A DNA stretch of 13,461 bases from contig PFWQ01000019.1 of assembly GCA_002791215.1 (NCBI GenBank), forward strand, positions 1 to 13,461, read 5' to 3'. Shown here piece by piece: positions 1-8,951 of the stretch. This DNA comes from a candidate division SR1 bacterium CG_4_9_14_3_um_filter_40_9 (GTDB lineage: Bacteria; Patescibacteriota; Gracilibacteria; Absconditabacterales; Absconditicoccaceae). How positions within the stretch are numbered: the stretch's first letter is position 1; each line of letters opens with the position of its first letter. A program made the position numbers and the translations under genes. Below the pieces are notes generated by a model. That model was not told the origin of the DNA, did not search any database, and saw only the letters and a list, made by a program, of their open reading frames with translations.

Positions 1-120
1 AGGAAAAAATTATATGTTTTTTTGTAAATAAAAGTTACTAAACCTTAAAAAAAACAAAAAAGAAAGGAGTGTTTTGATTTTGTTCACGCAAAAAAGAAAT
101 CATTAAAAAAAGAAAGAAAC

Positions 121-936
121 ATGAACAGTAAAATTAATTATCAATTATTTGCAGTTTCCTTATCCTCACTTACCTTGCATGAGGGTGAATCCTTTTATTC
201 TCTTTTTGAGGAGTTCAAATCATTAATCCACTCTCGGACATTCGACACAGGTCCTTTAAAAAGATCTGCTGTAAAAGTCCAGAAACTTATTGATGGGTGG
301 CTTAGTATCACTGAAGGCATGGTGCACCAGCGAATCATCGATTTCCAGGAAGATTTCAATACCTGTTTCGAATTTATTCGCAATTTGCCAAAAAAAATCA
401 ATACTTTCTGGCAGAAAAAACTTCGTCCCTGGTATGAATATGCCAGGAATCTCTTTACTCACAAAGCAGTCATTGCTTCGTGTGCCAAACGATTTGAAGC
501 CGACCAGGCTGATATCTTGAAGAGATTTGAAAAGTATGTTGCTACGCCCGAAGCGATTGAACTCATGAAAACGCGGAATCATTTAGTGATTCCTCAAGAT
601 GAGGATATTCCTGTGATGGTGGAACATGTGGCAATAAGTGAAGTCTTTCGCTTTGAAAAACCACAAGTTTCAAAATCATCTTCCCATGCTTTAGGCAAAG
701 ATCCTGGTGTTCGTGCTGTGTTAGGTATTGATGAGAGTATTGAAAATGAGGTTGCCTTAACAGAAGCAGGAGTGATTTTCAGAAAGATGGTTGATGAAGA
801 TCCTTATGGGTCTTATGACAAGGTGTTACAAATTCAAAAAAGTACACCACCCGAAAGATCTGCTGATCCTACTAAAAAAATCCGTCTGCTTGCTGAAGAG
901 CAAATGGCGAAACTTTACAAGAAGCCTAAGATTTAA
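121..936 (+). CDS. Hypothetical protein, 271 aa
   Basis: I do not recognise this protein. It runs from ATG to TAA as one open frame. It has no signal peptide or membrane segment, and it is rich in charged residues with helix-like stretches (about residues 25-60 and 75-150). The tail is Lys/Pro-rich and looks less ordered (about 230-271). All nine glycines use GGN codons and there is not one in-frame TGA, whereas most neighbours use TGA for a good share of their glycines. It is one of the few plus-strand genes here and ends at a hairpin terminator shared with the convergent gene. No clear promoter or Shine-Dalgarno sequence can be seen in the very A-rich upstream 120 bases. The lack of UGA may reflect chance, expression level or acquisition. 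The open frame is convincing; the function is unknown. Confidence 0.8.
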   Translation: MNSKINYQLFAVSLSSLTLHEGESFYSLFEEFKSLIHSRTFDTGPLKRSAVKVQKLIDGWLSITEGMVHQRIIDFQEDFNTCFEFIRNLPKKINTFWQKKLRPWYEYARNLFTHKAVIASCAKRFEADQADILKRFEKYVATPEAIELMKTRNHLVIPQDEDIPVMVEHVAISEVFRFEKPQVSKSSSHALGKDPGVRAVLGIDESIENEVALTEAGVIFRKMVDEDPYGSYDKVLQIQKSTPPERSADPTKKIRLLAEEQMAKLYKKPKI

Positions 937-955
937 TGTATCTATGTAACCGAAT

Positions 956-1001
956 AAAGCGGGGGTATTCTCTTTGATTATTATCAATGAGGACCCGCTT
1001 T
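956..1001. terminator. Hairpin between convergent genes, likely bidirectional terminator
   Basis: The arms AAAGCGGG (956-963) and CCCGCTTT (994-1001) are perfectly complementary, and T-rich sequence follows on the plus side. The loop is long (30 bases), which weakens the call. It lies between the stop of the plus-strand gene at 936 and the minus-strand stop at 1006, so it could serve both. Confidence 0.6.
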
Positions 1002-1005
1002 TTCC

Positions 1006-1730
1006 TTATGTGAGAATCTTTTTGAGGATTGCATTCACTTCATCCATTGGGCCGTCATTCAGGATGATGAGATCAAATCTTTTTTGATATTGTTCTCTAT
1101 GCTCTGGAGTATCATCGTTGAGGAATCAGATTTTTATGATATTTTCATACTCATATCCGTCAGCCATATGTACGTCTCCAAGCGAATCTCCGAGGAGTAG
1201 AATATTTTTCCTGTCTTTGATTTTTTCGTGGATAGGAAAATCTTTTTTTCAAGGCAATACTGGATTCCATCGTATCATAGTCCGCTTGCTGAAAAAACTA
1301 GTAGAGGAATCTCATTGTCTTTCAATATATCAAAAAACATCTCATATCCAGATCTTAAGACGATTTGGTCTGATTGCATGGCGTGTTTTATCATGTCTTT
1401 TTTTACTCAGAATTCTATCATCAAAGCGAATACGCGCATTCGTCGTTCGTGCATCGCTATTTTCTTTTCTTCCAATGGGATGATTGGATCTATTTCTATG
1501 AGATAAAATTTTTCAAAATTTTCTTTGGATCTCCTGGCAAATTCCGGTCCGAGATACACGCCTTCTTGAAAGATTTGTTCGAGTGCATACCTGGACTTTC
1601 CATCAGCAAATGCAGAGGTCAAGGTCCTGTCAAAATCTGCGATGACGTGAAAATGTTCCTTGCCATCATGAGCAAATTTTTCGATGAGTTCGTTGAGCCT
1701 TTGTGGATTTGAAATAAGTATGTCGGTCAT
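1006..1730 (-). pseudogene. UMPH-1-type pyrimidine 5'-nucleotidase (HAD family), internally deleted and frameshifted
   Basis: The N-terminal half starts at ATG 1730 and carries the HAD nucleophile motif ADFDRTLT (about residues 31-38). Further on come LRSGYEMFFD and LLVFSASGLG, typical of the cytosolic 5'-nucleotidase III / UMPH-1 family. The C-terminal part has LLLGDSLGDVHMADG and IIKIGFLNDD, with the Gly of KIGFLND encoded by TGA, and ends at TAA 1006-1008. The two halves lie in different frames. They meet near a run of seven A on the coding strand (1243-1249). Family members usually have several tens of residues between the SAG-like and GDSLGD motifs (from memory), but only about 27 codons remain here. 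An internal deletion plus frameshift is therefore more likely than a single-base sequencing error. It lies 9 bases after the upstream hydrolase gene, probably in the same transcript. If intact it would dephosphorylate nucleoside monophosphates. Confidence 0.75.
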
Positions 1731-1739
1731 AGAAATAAT

Positions 1740-2345
1740 TTACTTTAAAAGATTTTCATACAATTCAGGGAATTCTATCTGCATGATGTGTCCTCTATCG
1801 GTCAAAGTAATGAGTTTGGCTTTGGGAAGATAGGAATATAATTTTTCTGCATGTTCATAAGGCACTACAGGGTCATCTGTTGAATGATAGATGAAAATAT
1901 TTTCCACAAAGTCTTGGACTTTGGGAATGGTATTGAGATCAAATAAAAAATCTCCCATGTATTTTTCTTCTTCTGGCATGTTTGTTTCATCGAGGCACGA
2001 TGCGGTAAGATGAAGTTGTTTAATTTTTTTTGGGAATCAATTTTCTGAGATATATTTGAGCAAAAACATTCATCCGAGCGAATGTCCTACGACTACAAGT
2101 CCCTCATCGTTGAGATAAGGAAAAATTTTTTCAAACCAGATTTTTCGTGCTTTGTAACAGGCCATATGTTTGTTTGGCATATCGGGTTTGATGACTTCAT
2201 ATTTTCCTGTCAATTTTTCTTTGAGAAAATCTTTCCATCTGAGTCTATCTTGAAAAGGATTGTATTCTCGGGTTTCTAGTGTTTTACACAGAGCTTCATT
2301 GTCGGGGAAAACCATTCATCAGTGAACATAAATTAGTTGTTTCAT
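1740..2345 (-). CDS. Alpha/beta hydrolase, RBBP9/YdeN-like
   Basis: This is a 201-aa serine-hydrolase-fold protein once TGA is read as Gly. It starts MKQLIYVHGG, where both Gly of the HGG oxyanion-type motif are TGA. The nucleophile elbow is VVVGHSLGG (Ser about 89, last Gly TGA). The acid is in YHSTDDPVVP (Asp about 157 or 158) and the histidine is in DRGHIMQ (His about 186). Length and motif spacing fit the small single-domain hydrolases such as RBBP9/YdeN; the substrate cannot be told. No signal peptide is seen, so it is probably cytoplasmic. The UMPH-1-like remnant follows 9 bases downstream. Under the standard code it would be split into at least two false ORFs. Confidence 0.85.
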
Positions 2346-2370
2346 GAGGATAGGTACTTGGTAAAAGTTT

Positions 2371-2519
2371 CTTTTTTTTTGCGCCCTGCCTACTGCGGGC
2401 AAGCTTGCCCGTGCCCGGCCCTACTTTCTGGCATTGCCCCAGAAAGTAGGCAAAGAGGTCTATGGGAAAGACAGCCACACACGTACTTTCCCGTCTCACC
2501 ATGAACGTATGCTTTCCAG
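2371..2519. repeat. Dispersed intergenic repeat, family 'ACTTT..AAAGT', copy A
   Basis: A poly-T tract is followed by a GC-rich block with a perfect 16-bp palindrome (2396-2411, centred on AAGCTT). Next is a strong hairpin with 11-bp arms CTACTTTCTGG (2421-2431) and CCAGAAAGTAG (2439-2449). An AGGTC-like tail leads to ACGTA blocks. Related copies with the same order of parts lie at 4187-4290 and 8129-8270. It fills most of the spacer between asnS and the hydrolase gene, and I see no gene there. The ends are approximate. Confidence 0.7.
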
Positions 2520-2630
2520 TTTTACTCCTCGAATCACCTACGCTTAGTTGTTAAACGACATCTATTTTGGAAGTTCATACAATTTTCGACAATAAAGACG
2601 ACACGGTTGGTTTGTAAATATTTTTCCTTT

Positions 2631-2683
2631 GGTCCCCCTGTGAAGGAGCTACAGTCCAGCGCAGCTGGAGATCGAGGGGGGGG
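2631..2683. repeat. Bipartite palindromic repeat downstream of asnS
   Basis: It contains the stem CCAGCGCAGCTGG (2654-2666) beside a CCCCCT...AGGGGG outer pairing. Read on the minus strand, it shares the order 'AGCTgcGCTGGACT, CTCC, TTCACA, GGG' with the copy inside the solute-binding protein gene (12578-12622), and the CAGCTGCGCTGG core with the copy inside the membrane protein gene (8593-8652). It may also act as a transcription terminator for asnS. Confidence 0.6.
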
Positions 2684-2699
2684 GTTGTTGTTTTAAATA

Positions 2700-4088
2700 T
2701 TAAAAGTCACAGGTCTTTGGTGCTCTTGGGAAAGGGATGACATCGCGGATATTTTCCATGCCGGTGATGTACATCATAAGTCTTTCAAACCCTACTCCGA
2801 ATCACGTATGCGGCACAGTTCCATATTTTCTGAGGTCGAGATATCGCTTATAATTATTTACATCGAGCTTCATATCCTTGATCCTTTTTTCTAGCATTTC
2901 CAATCTCTCTTCTCTTTGTGATCATCAGATGATCTCTCCGACTCATGGCACAAGAAGATCGGTTGCAGCGACAGTTTTGCCGTCTTCGTTCATTCTCATA
3001 TAGAAGGCTTTAATATCTTTAGGATAATTCGTTACGAATACCGGGCCTTTGAAAATCTTCTCGCACAGATATCTTTCATGCTCGGTCTGCATATCCATTC
3101 CTCGCTCTACCTTGAAATCGAATTTCTGTCATGATTTCTTCAGCAATTCAATCGCTTCGGTATAGGTCACTCTGGTGAAATCTGCTTTTACGAGATTTTC
3201 TAATCTGGTCTTTACTTCAGGATTTATGAATTGCGCGAAAAAATTCATCTCTGCGGGAGCATTGTCTAGCACGTATTTGAAGACATATTTGAGTAATGCT
3301 TCACCCAGATCCATATCGTCATTTAAGTCCGCGAAAGCTATTTCCGGTTCAATCATCCGGAATTCTGAAAGGTGCCTGGAGGTATTTGAATTTTCCGCCC
3401 TGAAAGTCGGTCAGAAAGTGTAGACTTTGCTGAATGCTGTTGCGAAGGTTTCCGCTTCGAGCTGTCAGCTCACGGTAAGTGATGCTTCTTTGCCGAAAAA
3501 ATCTTGAGAAAAATCTGCTTTCCCTTCTTTGGTTTTGGGTGGATTGACGGCATCGAGCGTAGAAACTCTAAACATCTGGCCTGCTCATTCGCAGTCACTA
3601 CCGGTGATGATCGGTGTATGTACTCGGATAAATCCATTTTCATTGAAGAATTTATGGATTGCGTATGCGAGCATGCTTCTCACTCTAAAGACTGCGGAAA
3701 AGGTATTTGATCTGGTTCTGAGATGTGCGATTTCACGGAGATATTCAAAGCTGTGTCATTTTTTCTGAAGCGGATAATCATTTGGACAATCTCCAATCAG
3801 CGTCACTTTTTTCGCTTTCACTTCAAAAGCTTGTTTCGCCCCTTGCGAAGCGACTAAAGTTCCTTCTATACTAATCGCGCTTCCTGTTGTTAATTTGCAG
3901 ATTTCATCAAAATTCGCCAAATTATTTTCGAAGACGATTTGGATATTTTTTAAGTGTGAGCCGTCATTGAGTTCGATGAATCCGAAGGTCTTGCTGTCTC
4001 TTACGCTTCTTACTCGACCATTCAAGACGACTGGTGTGTCGAGCATCGATTTGTAGTTCTTGTAGATTTTGGCGATAGTGGTTTTCAT
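2700..4088 (-). CDS. asnS: Asparaginyl-tRNA synthetase
   Basis: It charges tRNA-Asn with asparagine in the cytoplasm (class IIb synthetase). The 462-aa product has the usual AsnRS length. An N-terminal OB-fold anticodon-binding domain (about residues 15-100; [19 protein letters not shown]) is followed by the class II catalytic domain with [57 protein letters not shown] and the motif 3 segment GFGVGFERL, ending in [11 protein letters not shown]. At least nine in-frame TGA codons occur, at 2802, 2922, 2925, 2943, 3129, 3411, 3465, 3585 and 3756. Most fall on conserved glycines. The start ATG at 4088 fits the family; upstream is repeat sequence. One oddity is EFRMIEPE where the family normally has EFWMIEPE (Trp to Arg). 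The identification is very secure. Confidence 0.97.
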
Positions 4089-4186
4089 GGGGTGATTTTT
4101 ATGTGATAAATTATGGATGTAGAATAAAGATTTGGGTGAGTAATTCAAATTGAATTTGCTTTTCCTCCTGTCTGCGGTGCTTTTTT

Positions 4187-4290
4187 TCTTCTTTTTATCG
4201 CCTTGCGCGGCGGGCACGATACTTTTTGCTTCCAGGTCAAAAAGTATCCAAAAACCCCTCGGTTGATTGCAGTCATACGTTGATTCTTGA
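4187..4290. repeat. Dispersed intergenic repeat, family 'ACTTT..AAAGT', copy B
   Basis: It has the same order of parts as the copy at 2371: a pyrimidine tract, a GCGCGGCGGGC block, then the hairpin ATACTTTTTG...CAAAAAGTAT around 4220-4249, followed by CAAAAACCCCTCGG and a TACGTTGATT tail. It sits just upstream of the asnS start. The rest of the 4089-4438 spacer shows no gene. Confidence 0.65.
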
Positions 4291-4321
4291 AATCATTTTC
4301 TGTCTACGAAAAAATCTCCCT

Positions 4322-4344
4322 CTCCCCGGTAAACCACCGGGGAG
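4322..4344. repeat. Short GC-rich hairpin between tgt and asnS
   Basis: Perfect 9-bp arms CTCCCCGGT (4322-4330) and ACCGGGGAG (4336-4344) enclose a 5-base loop in otherwise AT-rich DNA. It lies downstream of the tgt stop, so it could help terminate tgt transcripts, though no long T-run follows on the minus strand. The CTCCC flank links it loosely to the other CTCCC/GGGAG repeats of the window. Confidence 0.6.
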
Positions 4345-4438
4345 CCTCAGGTCGATTCTCTTGGTTTGGTTTGCTTTCTTTGTTTTGTCACGGATTCTGA
4401 CGGAGCAATCAACCCTATGAATGATATGATCGGTTTGT

Positions 4439-5629
<1,191 letters not shown>

Positions 5630-5659
5630 CAGGAAATGATTTATACTAAAATTTTTTAC

Positions 5660-5727
5660 CCCACCCGACCTCCCCTTCGAGGGGAGGCAATAAATGAAGT
5701 CTCCCTTGGAGGGAGATTTAGAGGGTA
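5660..5727. repeat. Double palindromic repeat between tgt and the AMMECR1-like gene
   Basis: Two adjacent hairpins: CCTCCCCT (5669-5676) with AGGGGAGG (5680-5687), and TCTCCC (5700-5705) with GGGAGA (5711-5716). They lie in the 5630-5774 spacer between two divergently transcribed genes. The CTCCC/GGGAG theme is shared with the copies at 8593, 12578 and 12998. I see no convincing promoter motif in this spacer. Confidence 0.65.
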
Positions 5728-5774
5728 ATATACATAAGTATGTACGGTTTTAGCTTCTACTTTCAACCACACTC

Positions 5775-6224
5775 ATGCTAGAAAAAATCAAAACAAAATT
5801 ATTTGAGAAGTACAAAAAAGAGGAGAGCAAATGACTCTTTTTTTCATTATTTGACAAAGACGGGAATGTGCTTACTTCCACTGGAGTATTGCAGACCGAT
5901 AAAAATATGTGAGATCTCGTAGAAATCATCTCTGCCGGGATCCTGGACAAAGAAAAATGAGCTGTCAGTGTAGCTGTGGATGTGGTCACTGAAGTGACTC
6001 AAGAATCAGATATACAGAAGCTGATGGCAATCTCTACCAAAGATTACTGAGTTTTCCTTATCAACCCCGACGCTTCGGGGCAAAAAAGCTGAATCATCCT
6101 CCCCAACATGAAAGGGGTGAATGACGTAAAGACTGCACTTGGACTTATTAAGCAAAAATATCAAATTTCCGGTAATGTGTTGATCTATGTGTTCAAGACC
6201 GAAAGAATGGCATTCGGGTTATAA
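5775..6224 (+). CDS. AMMECR1-domain-like protein, 149 aa
   Basis: This gene appears only when TGA is read as Gly (five in-frame TGA codons, 150 codons from ATG to TAA); the standard code fragments it completely. The product begins MLEKIKTKLFEKY. Segments resemble the AMMECR1 fold: FFSLFDKDGNVL with GVLQT (compare the family's 'TL..dG.lRGCIG'), VSVAVDVVTEV (compare 'evsvLt'), DYGVFLIN, GIILPNMKGVNDV and VLIYVFKTERM. The conserved RGCIG-type Cys is missing, so this would be a divergent member; the family's biochemical role is poorly known. No signal peptide is seen. The codons around 6065-6080 contain a small perfect palindrome (CCCCGA/TCGGGG). Its stop TAA overlaps the stop of the convergent dipeptidase gene. 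The coding call is firm; the family call is moderate. Confidence 0.7.
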
Positions 6225-7229
6225 GTACAGCGTGAGAAATTTATATGCGTTTTCTCGGAAAAATCTTTGCGTGAATTTTTCTCAGAATCTTTCTGTCATT
6301 TTCTCTTCAAGCAATTTAAGTGTATCTACCGTCTCTAACCCTTGCACCATCTTGGGATGTAAGAAGCTATGATAACATGAACCGAGTGCGACTTGGTCTG
6401 CGCCAATGCGGTTTTTTACATATTCTATCTGATCCATGAATTGGTCGAGAGTTGCGTATGCATTTGGTCCGACAATCATATCTGAATTAAGCGATAACCC
6501 GATGAGGCCATTGCTCGGGTCGATCCGATCCAAATATTCATCAGTGATGTTCCTGCTATCATTATATAATGACATGATGTTGGTATGAGAGTTGAGGAGT
6601 GGTCTTTTGGCAAATCTATACGTTTCAATCATAGATTGAGGATTCATGTTGGCGACGTCGACAATCATCTTCTTGCTTTCCATATAGATGATGATGTCTT
6701 TTCCCAGTTGTGTGAGTCATCCTTCTTTGTCTTGGTATGATGAGCACAGGCCATTGCTATTCTGATCAACAAATTGGATGATCCTGATTCCTTTCTTGTA
6801 GATTTTATCTACATCTTCCGTGGATTTGATGCCGTCTGCACCCACGAGTTTGTAGAAAAAATTAAGTCCGAAATCCATGTACTTGGTATCGCTAAGATCT
6901 CTTCCTTCAGCGATGAGTTTGATATTATATTGTTTTCTGAATGCTTCGTAGGCATCGAGATTTTCGTTCAAAGCTTTCTCACTATAACTGATTCTGAATT
7001 TTCCTGGGCTTGCGGGGTCTGCGATTTTTTCAAATGGCCAGACAACAGCTCCAATCACTTGGAGATCTGCGATTTTGTAATCTTCCAATCATCAGGAATT
7101 CTTTATCCCATACATGCGTCATTGCAGTACGGCTAAATTGTCTTTGATATCAGCTGTAGGATGTGCGAATTCATCAAGCTTATCCTTGAAGGAATTGATG
7201 AGGTTTTCATGAAGGTCGATTTTTTGCAT
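6219..7229 (-). CDS. Membrane-dipeptidase-like protein (peptidase family M19)
   Basis: The 336-aa product matches the M19 (renal dipeptidase) TIM-barrel family. The N-terminal IDLHEN resembles the metal-binding H-x-D segment. RIIQFVDQNSNG is in the place of the usual 'LTH..N' strand. GGLTQLGK is near-identical to the family's GLTxFG motif (one Gly is TGA), followed by MIVDVANM, RPLLNSHTN (metal His region) and VALGSCYHSF (the place of VALGSDFDG). These enzymes hydrolyse dipeptides with zinc. Here the H-x-D and SDFDG residues are altered, so activity is uncertain. No signal peptide is present. Five in-frame TGA codons occur. The start ATG at 7229 lies 8 bases after the methyltransferase stop, suggesting one transcript. 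Confidence 0.8.
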
Positions 7230-7237
7230 TTGTTTTT

Positions 7238-7786
7238 TTATTTCTTATATAAAAATATCGAATCCTTCCCTCTATGATTCTTTATTGTCTGGAAAGGTTT
7301 ATGTTTGGCAAATTGGAAAGAATTGGAGATTACGATTGCTTTGTTTGTTATTTTGGAGAAGACCCATTTTTCTATATCGGTAAGCTGATTTGGAAATAGG
7401 TACGTGTAGATGTAGTTGTAGTTTTTGAGATCAGCTTTTTCAAAGTTTGATTTGATCAGCTTTACGTGTTTTTCTTTATGATATCGATTGAGAAATCTTC
7501 CGTATTGCAATGCCACTGGATTGATGTCATATCCTTCTCCTTTGAGCCCGAAGTTCTTGGAAAAGAATCTGAGCGCTTTCCCGTCCCCGCATCCCAAGTC
7601 GATGATTTTCGCTCACTTTCTGAGTTTGAGTCCCTTTTTCATGAGATTGAGATGATAGTTGAAAGATGGTACATATGGCGCTCTTTTGTCTCTCGTGAAA
7701 ACCGGTCATAGCATAATGAGCGTGAACCAAATGCCTGCTCATGCGATGATAAAGACGAGAATATAACAGATGATGACTTTGACCAT
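7238..7786 (-). CDS. Membrane-anchored class I SAM methyltransferase, FAM173/ATPSCKMT-like
   Basis: The 182-aa product starts with one hydrophobic helix (about residues 4-27), then APYVPS (36-41), then the SAM-binding motif KIIDLGCGDG (60-69) with an acidic residue in GYDINPVALQYG. This layout of an N-terminal helix, an 'PYVP' segment, a DLGxGDG motif and YE/DxNP is that of the FAM173 family, whose eukaryotic member trimethylates a lysine of the ATP synthase c-subunit (established for the mammalian protein). That this one methylates a membrane protein lysine is inference. Three glycines are TGA, including one just before motif I. The start ATG at 7786 is chosen because upstream lies the iteron array. 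It is the first gene of a pair with the dipeptidase homologue. Confidence 0.8.
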
Positions 7787-7790
7787 ACAA

Positions 7791-7834
7791 TTGATAAACA
7801 ATCGATAAACTGTTGATAAACTATTGATAATTTG
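7791..7834. repeat. Four 11-bp direct repeats (iterons) between divergent genes
   Basis: The plus strand reads TTGATAAACAA, TCGATAAACTG, TTGATAAACTA, TTGATAATTTG with no spacer. The 11-bp period is close to one helical turn, so all copies face the same side of the DNA. It starts 4 bases upstream of the methyltransferase start and ends just before the -35 box of the plus-strand promoter. One unit boundary gives TTATCAACA on the minus strand, one base away from a DnaA box. An operator for a regulator is the simplest reading. Confidence 0.8.
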
Positions 7835-7839
7835 TTGTA

Positions 7840-7868
7840 TTGGAAAATCAACTAGAATTCATTATAAT
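7840..7868 (+). promoter_or_regulatory. Sigma70-type promoter for the small gene at 7901
   Basis: The -35 TTGGAA (7840-7845), a 17-bp spacer and a perfect -10 TATAAT (7863-7868) lie about 33 bases upstream of the ATG at 7901. It adjoins the iteron array, so binding there could affect it. Confidence 0.65.
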
Positions 7869-7900
7869 GCCTTTGCCTTTATCTTGATATGCTATGCACT

Positions 7901-8104
7901 ATGAGTGATCTGGAAAAGTTTGAACAGAAACATAAAGAATCCCTGATGCAAAATATAGGAACTCACCTTTCCATAGGATTGGATGATTTTGCTCATCTTA
8001 TGGGATTTGGGAAAAAATCCTCATCTCCCAAGGGTAATGAAAAAAATCGCGTTGCCATCACTGATGATAAATATGAAAATAAGATAATCACACATAGGAA
8101 ATAA
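7901..8104 (+). CDS. Small hypothetical protein, 67 aa
   Basis: I do not recognise it. The product MSDLEKFEQKH... is hydrophilic with a short hydrophobic middle (IGLDDFAHLMGFG, about residues 25-37) and a Lys/Ser-rich tail. ATG 7901 is preferred to the ATG at 7889 because of its better distance from the promoter; both are in frame. It has its own promoter and a terminator starting 2 bases after the stop, so it is a complete single-gene unit. All five glycines use GGN codons and none uses TGA. Confidence 0.7.
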   Translation: MSDLEKFEQKHKESLMQNIGTHLSIGLDDFAHLMGFGKKSSSPKGNEKNRVAITDDKYENKIITHRK

Positions 8105-8105
8105 G

Positions 8106-8128
8106 AAACGCTTAAGGCGTTTTTTTCT
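8106..8128 (+). terminator. Rho-independent terminator of the small gene
   Basis: The stem AAACGC (8106-8111) with GCGTTT (8117-8122) has a 5-base loop. A T-rich run continues to about 8130, directly after the TAA at 8102-8104. Confidence 0.8.
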
Positions 8129-8270
8129 TTTCTCATGCCTGCGGCGCGCTTCGCAGACTGACTTTTGCCATTGCCCTCCCGCACTATTGCGGGACAGGCG
8201 CCAATCAGCAAAAGGTCTAGTTCTTTGCCAGACTCGCTGGTACGTTCAGTTTGCTTTTTGAGAATGTAAT
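8129..8270. repeat. Dispersed intergenic repeat, family 'ACTTT..AAAGT', copy C
   Basis: Order of parts: pyrimidine tract, GCCTGCGGCGCGC block, GACTTTTGCCATTGCC arm, and a nested hairpin with arms CCCGCA and TGCGGG (about 8179-8195). The AGCAAAAGGTCTAG arm and a tail with TACGTTCAG and TTTGCTTT follow. It parallels the copies at 2371 and 4187. The open minus-strand frame across it has no ATG and its C-terminal half is translated repeat, so I do not call a gene. Confidence 0.65.
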
Positions 8271-8353
8271 CTAGCTCAGACAATTGGCAAGAACCAAAAT
8301 CGTTGACTGCATTTGCGGTCAATTCTTTTTTAATTTTTTTTAGTCGTATTTGA

Positions 8354-8929
8354 TTACCAGAAAAGAAGATATAAGCCAGCTGTAGCTAGACTTATGAGGA
8401 TTCAGAAAATTTTTTGTATTATGTTTGCTGTTGCGATTTTTTTTCTTAATTTAAGGATTTCCTTCTCCATTTCCGGTGTGAAGAGAATGTGTTTGGTCTC
8501 TGCTTCCAGCTTTCTGATGCTGTCGATGATGAGCGTATGATGTTGGAGATAGTCCTTATGCTTGGCATTGAATAATTCATGGATCGGGCTAAATCCCTTC
8601 CACCCCTCCCTTTGCCCAGCTGCGCTGGATTCCCTTTGGTCTCAAGGGAGGACACTGTTTGTTTTATATTCTTCCTGAGCGATCAGGTAGAGGATATTGT
8701 CGTATTCCAAGGTGCATTCTTTCTGCGCATTTATTTTTCTCCTAAAGAGCTTGCGATGGATTTTTACGAGGATCCGTAAACCTACGATGTAGCATATGAT
8801 GACTAATAAAAGTATCTGTGATGCTTCGTAGCTCATTCATGTGATTCTAGAAAAAATGACTATTGCTCTGTCGATGACAATGCCAGCTTTCTCAAGGAAG
8901 ATGTCTCGGTAGATTTGTACTTGGTCCAT
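8354..8929 (-). CDS. Two-helix membrane protein of unknown function, 191 aa
   Basis: Reading TGA as Gly gives one frame from ATG 8929 to TAA 8354-8356. I do not recognise the family. There is one hydrophobic helix at about residues 36-57 (QILLLVIICYIVGLRILV) and a second at the very C-terminus (about 171-191, ending LYLLFW). Between them lies a charged, helix-prone region of about 110 residues. Residues about 92-114 (VLPGDQRESSAAGQ and following) are encoded by a palindromic repeat inserted in frame. One of its glycines is TGA, as are Gly in SRITGMSY and KIFGILIS. It follows tilS, 49 bases after the tilS stop, on the same strand, probably co-transcribed. No GTPase, kinase or protease motif is visible. 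Confidence 0.7.
8593..8652. repeat. Palindromic repeat inside the two-helix membrane protein gene
   Basis: It contains CAGCTGCGCTGG (8618-8629) next to CCCTTTGG...AAGGGAGG. On the coding strand the start AACAGTGTCCTCCCT closely matches AACACTGTCCTCCCT of the copy at 12998-13048, in the same frame: both give N-(S/T)-V-L-P. It codes for about 20 residues between the first helix and the charged region. Confidence 0.8.
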
Positions 8930-8951
8930 AGGAATTCGTAAATGATAAATT

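Noticed and set aside
1118..1712. Several plus-strand open frames of 90-120 codons
   Set aside because: They are antisense shadows of the UMPH-1-like gene; the minus-strand reading gives family motifs.
2520..2630. Possible tRNA or small RNA gene in the spacer
   Set aside because: I found no cloverleaf arms, GGTTCGAATCC-like T-loop or anticodon stem. Only AT-rich sequence is seen.
4089..4217. N-terminal extension of AsnRS upstream of the ATG at 4088
   Set aside because: The extension is Lys/Ser low-complexity sequence partly derived from the intergenic repeat. AsnRS homologues start near [12 protein letters not shown].
7791..7834. CRISPR array or replication origin
   Set aside because: The units are 11 bp with no spacers, so this is not CRISPR. 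No dnaA gene, AT-rich unwinding element or further DnaA boxes support an origin; only one near-match exists.
7993..8322. Minus-strand open frame opposite the small gene and terminator
   Set aside because: It has no ATG, starts only at TTG, overlaps a better-supported plus-strand gene antisense, and half of it is translated repeat sequence.
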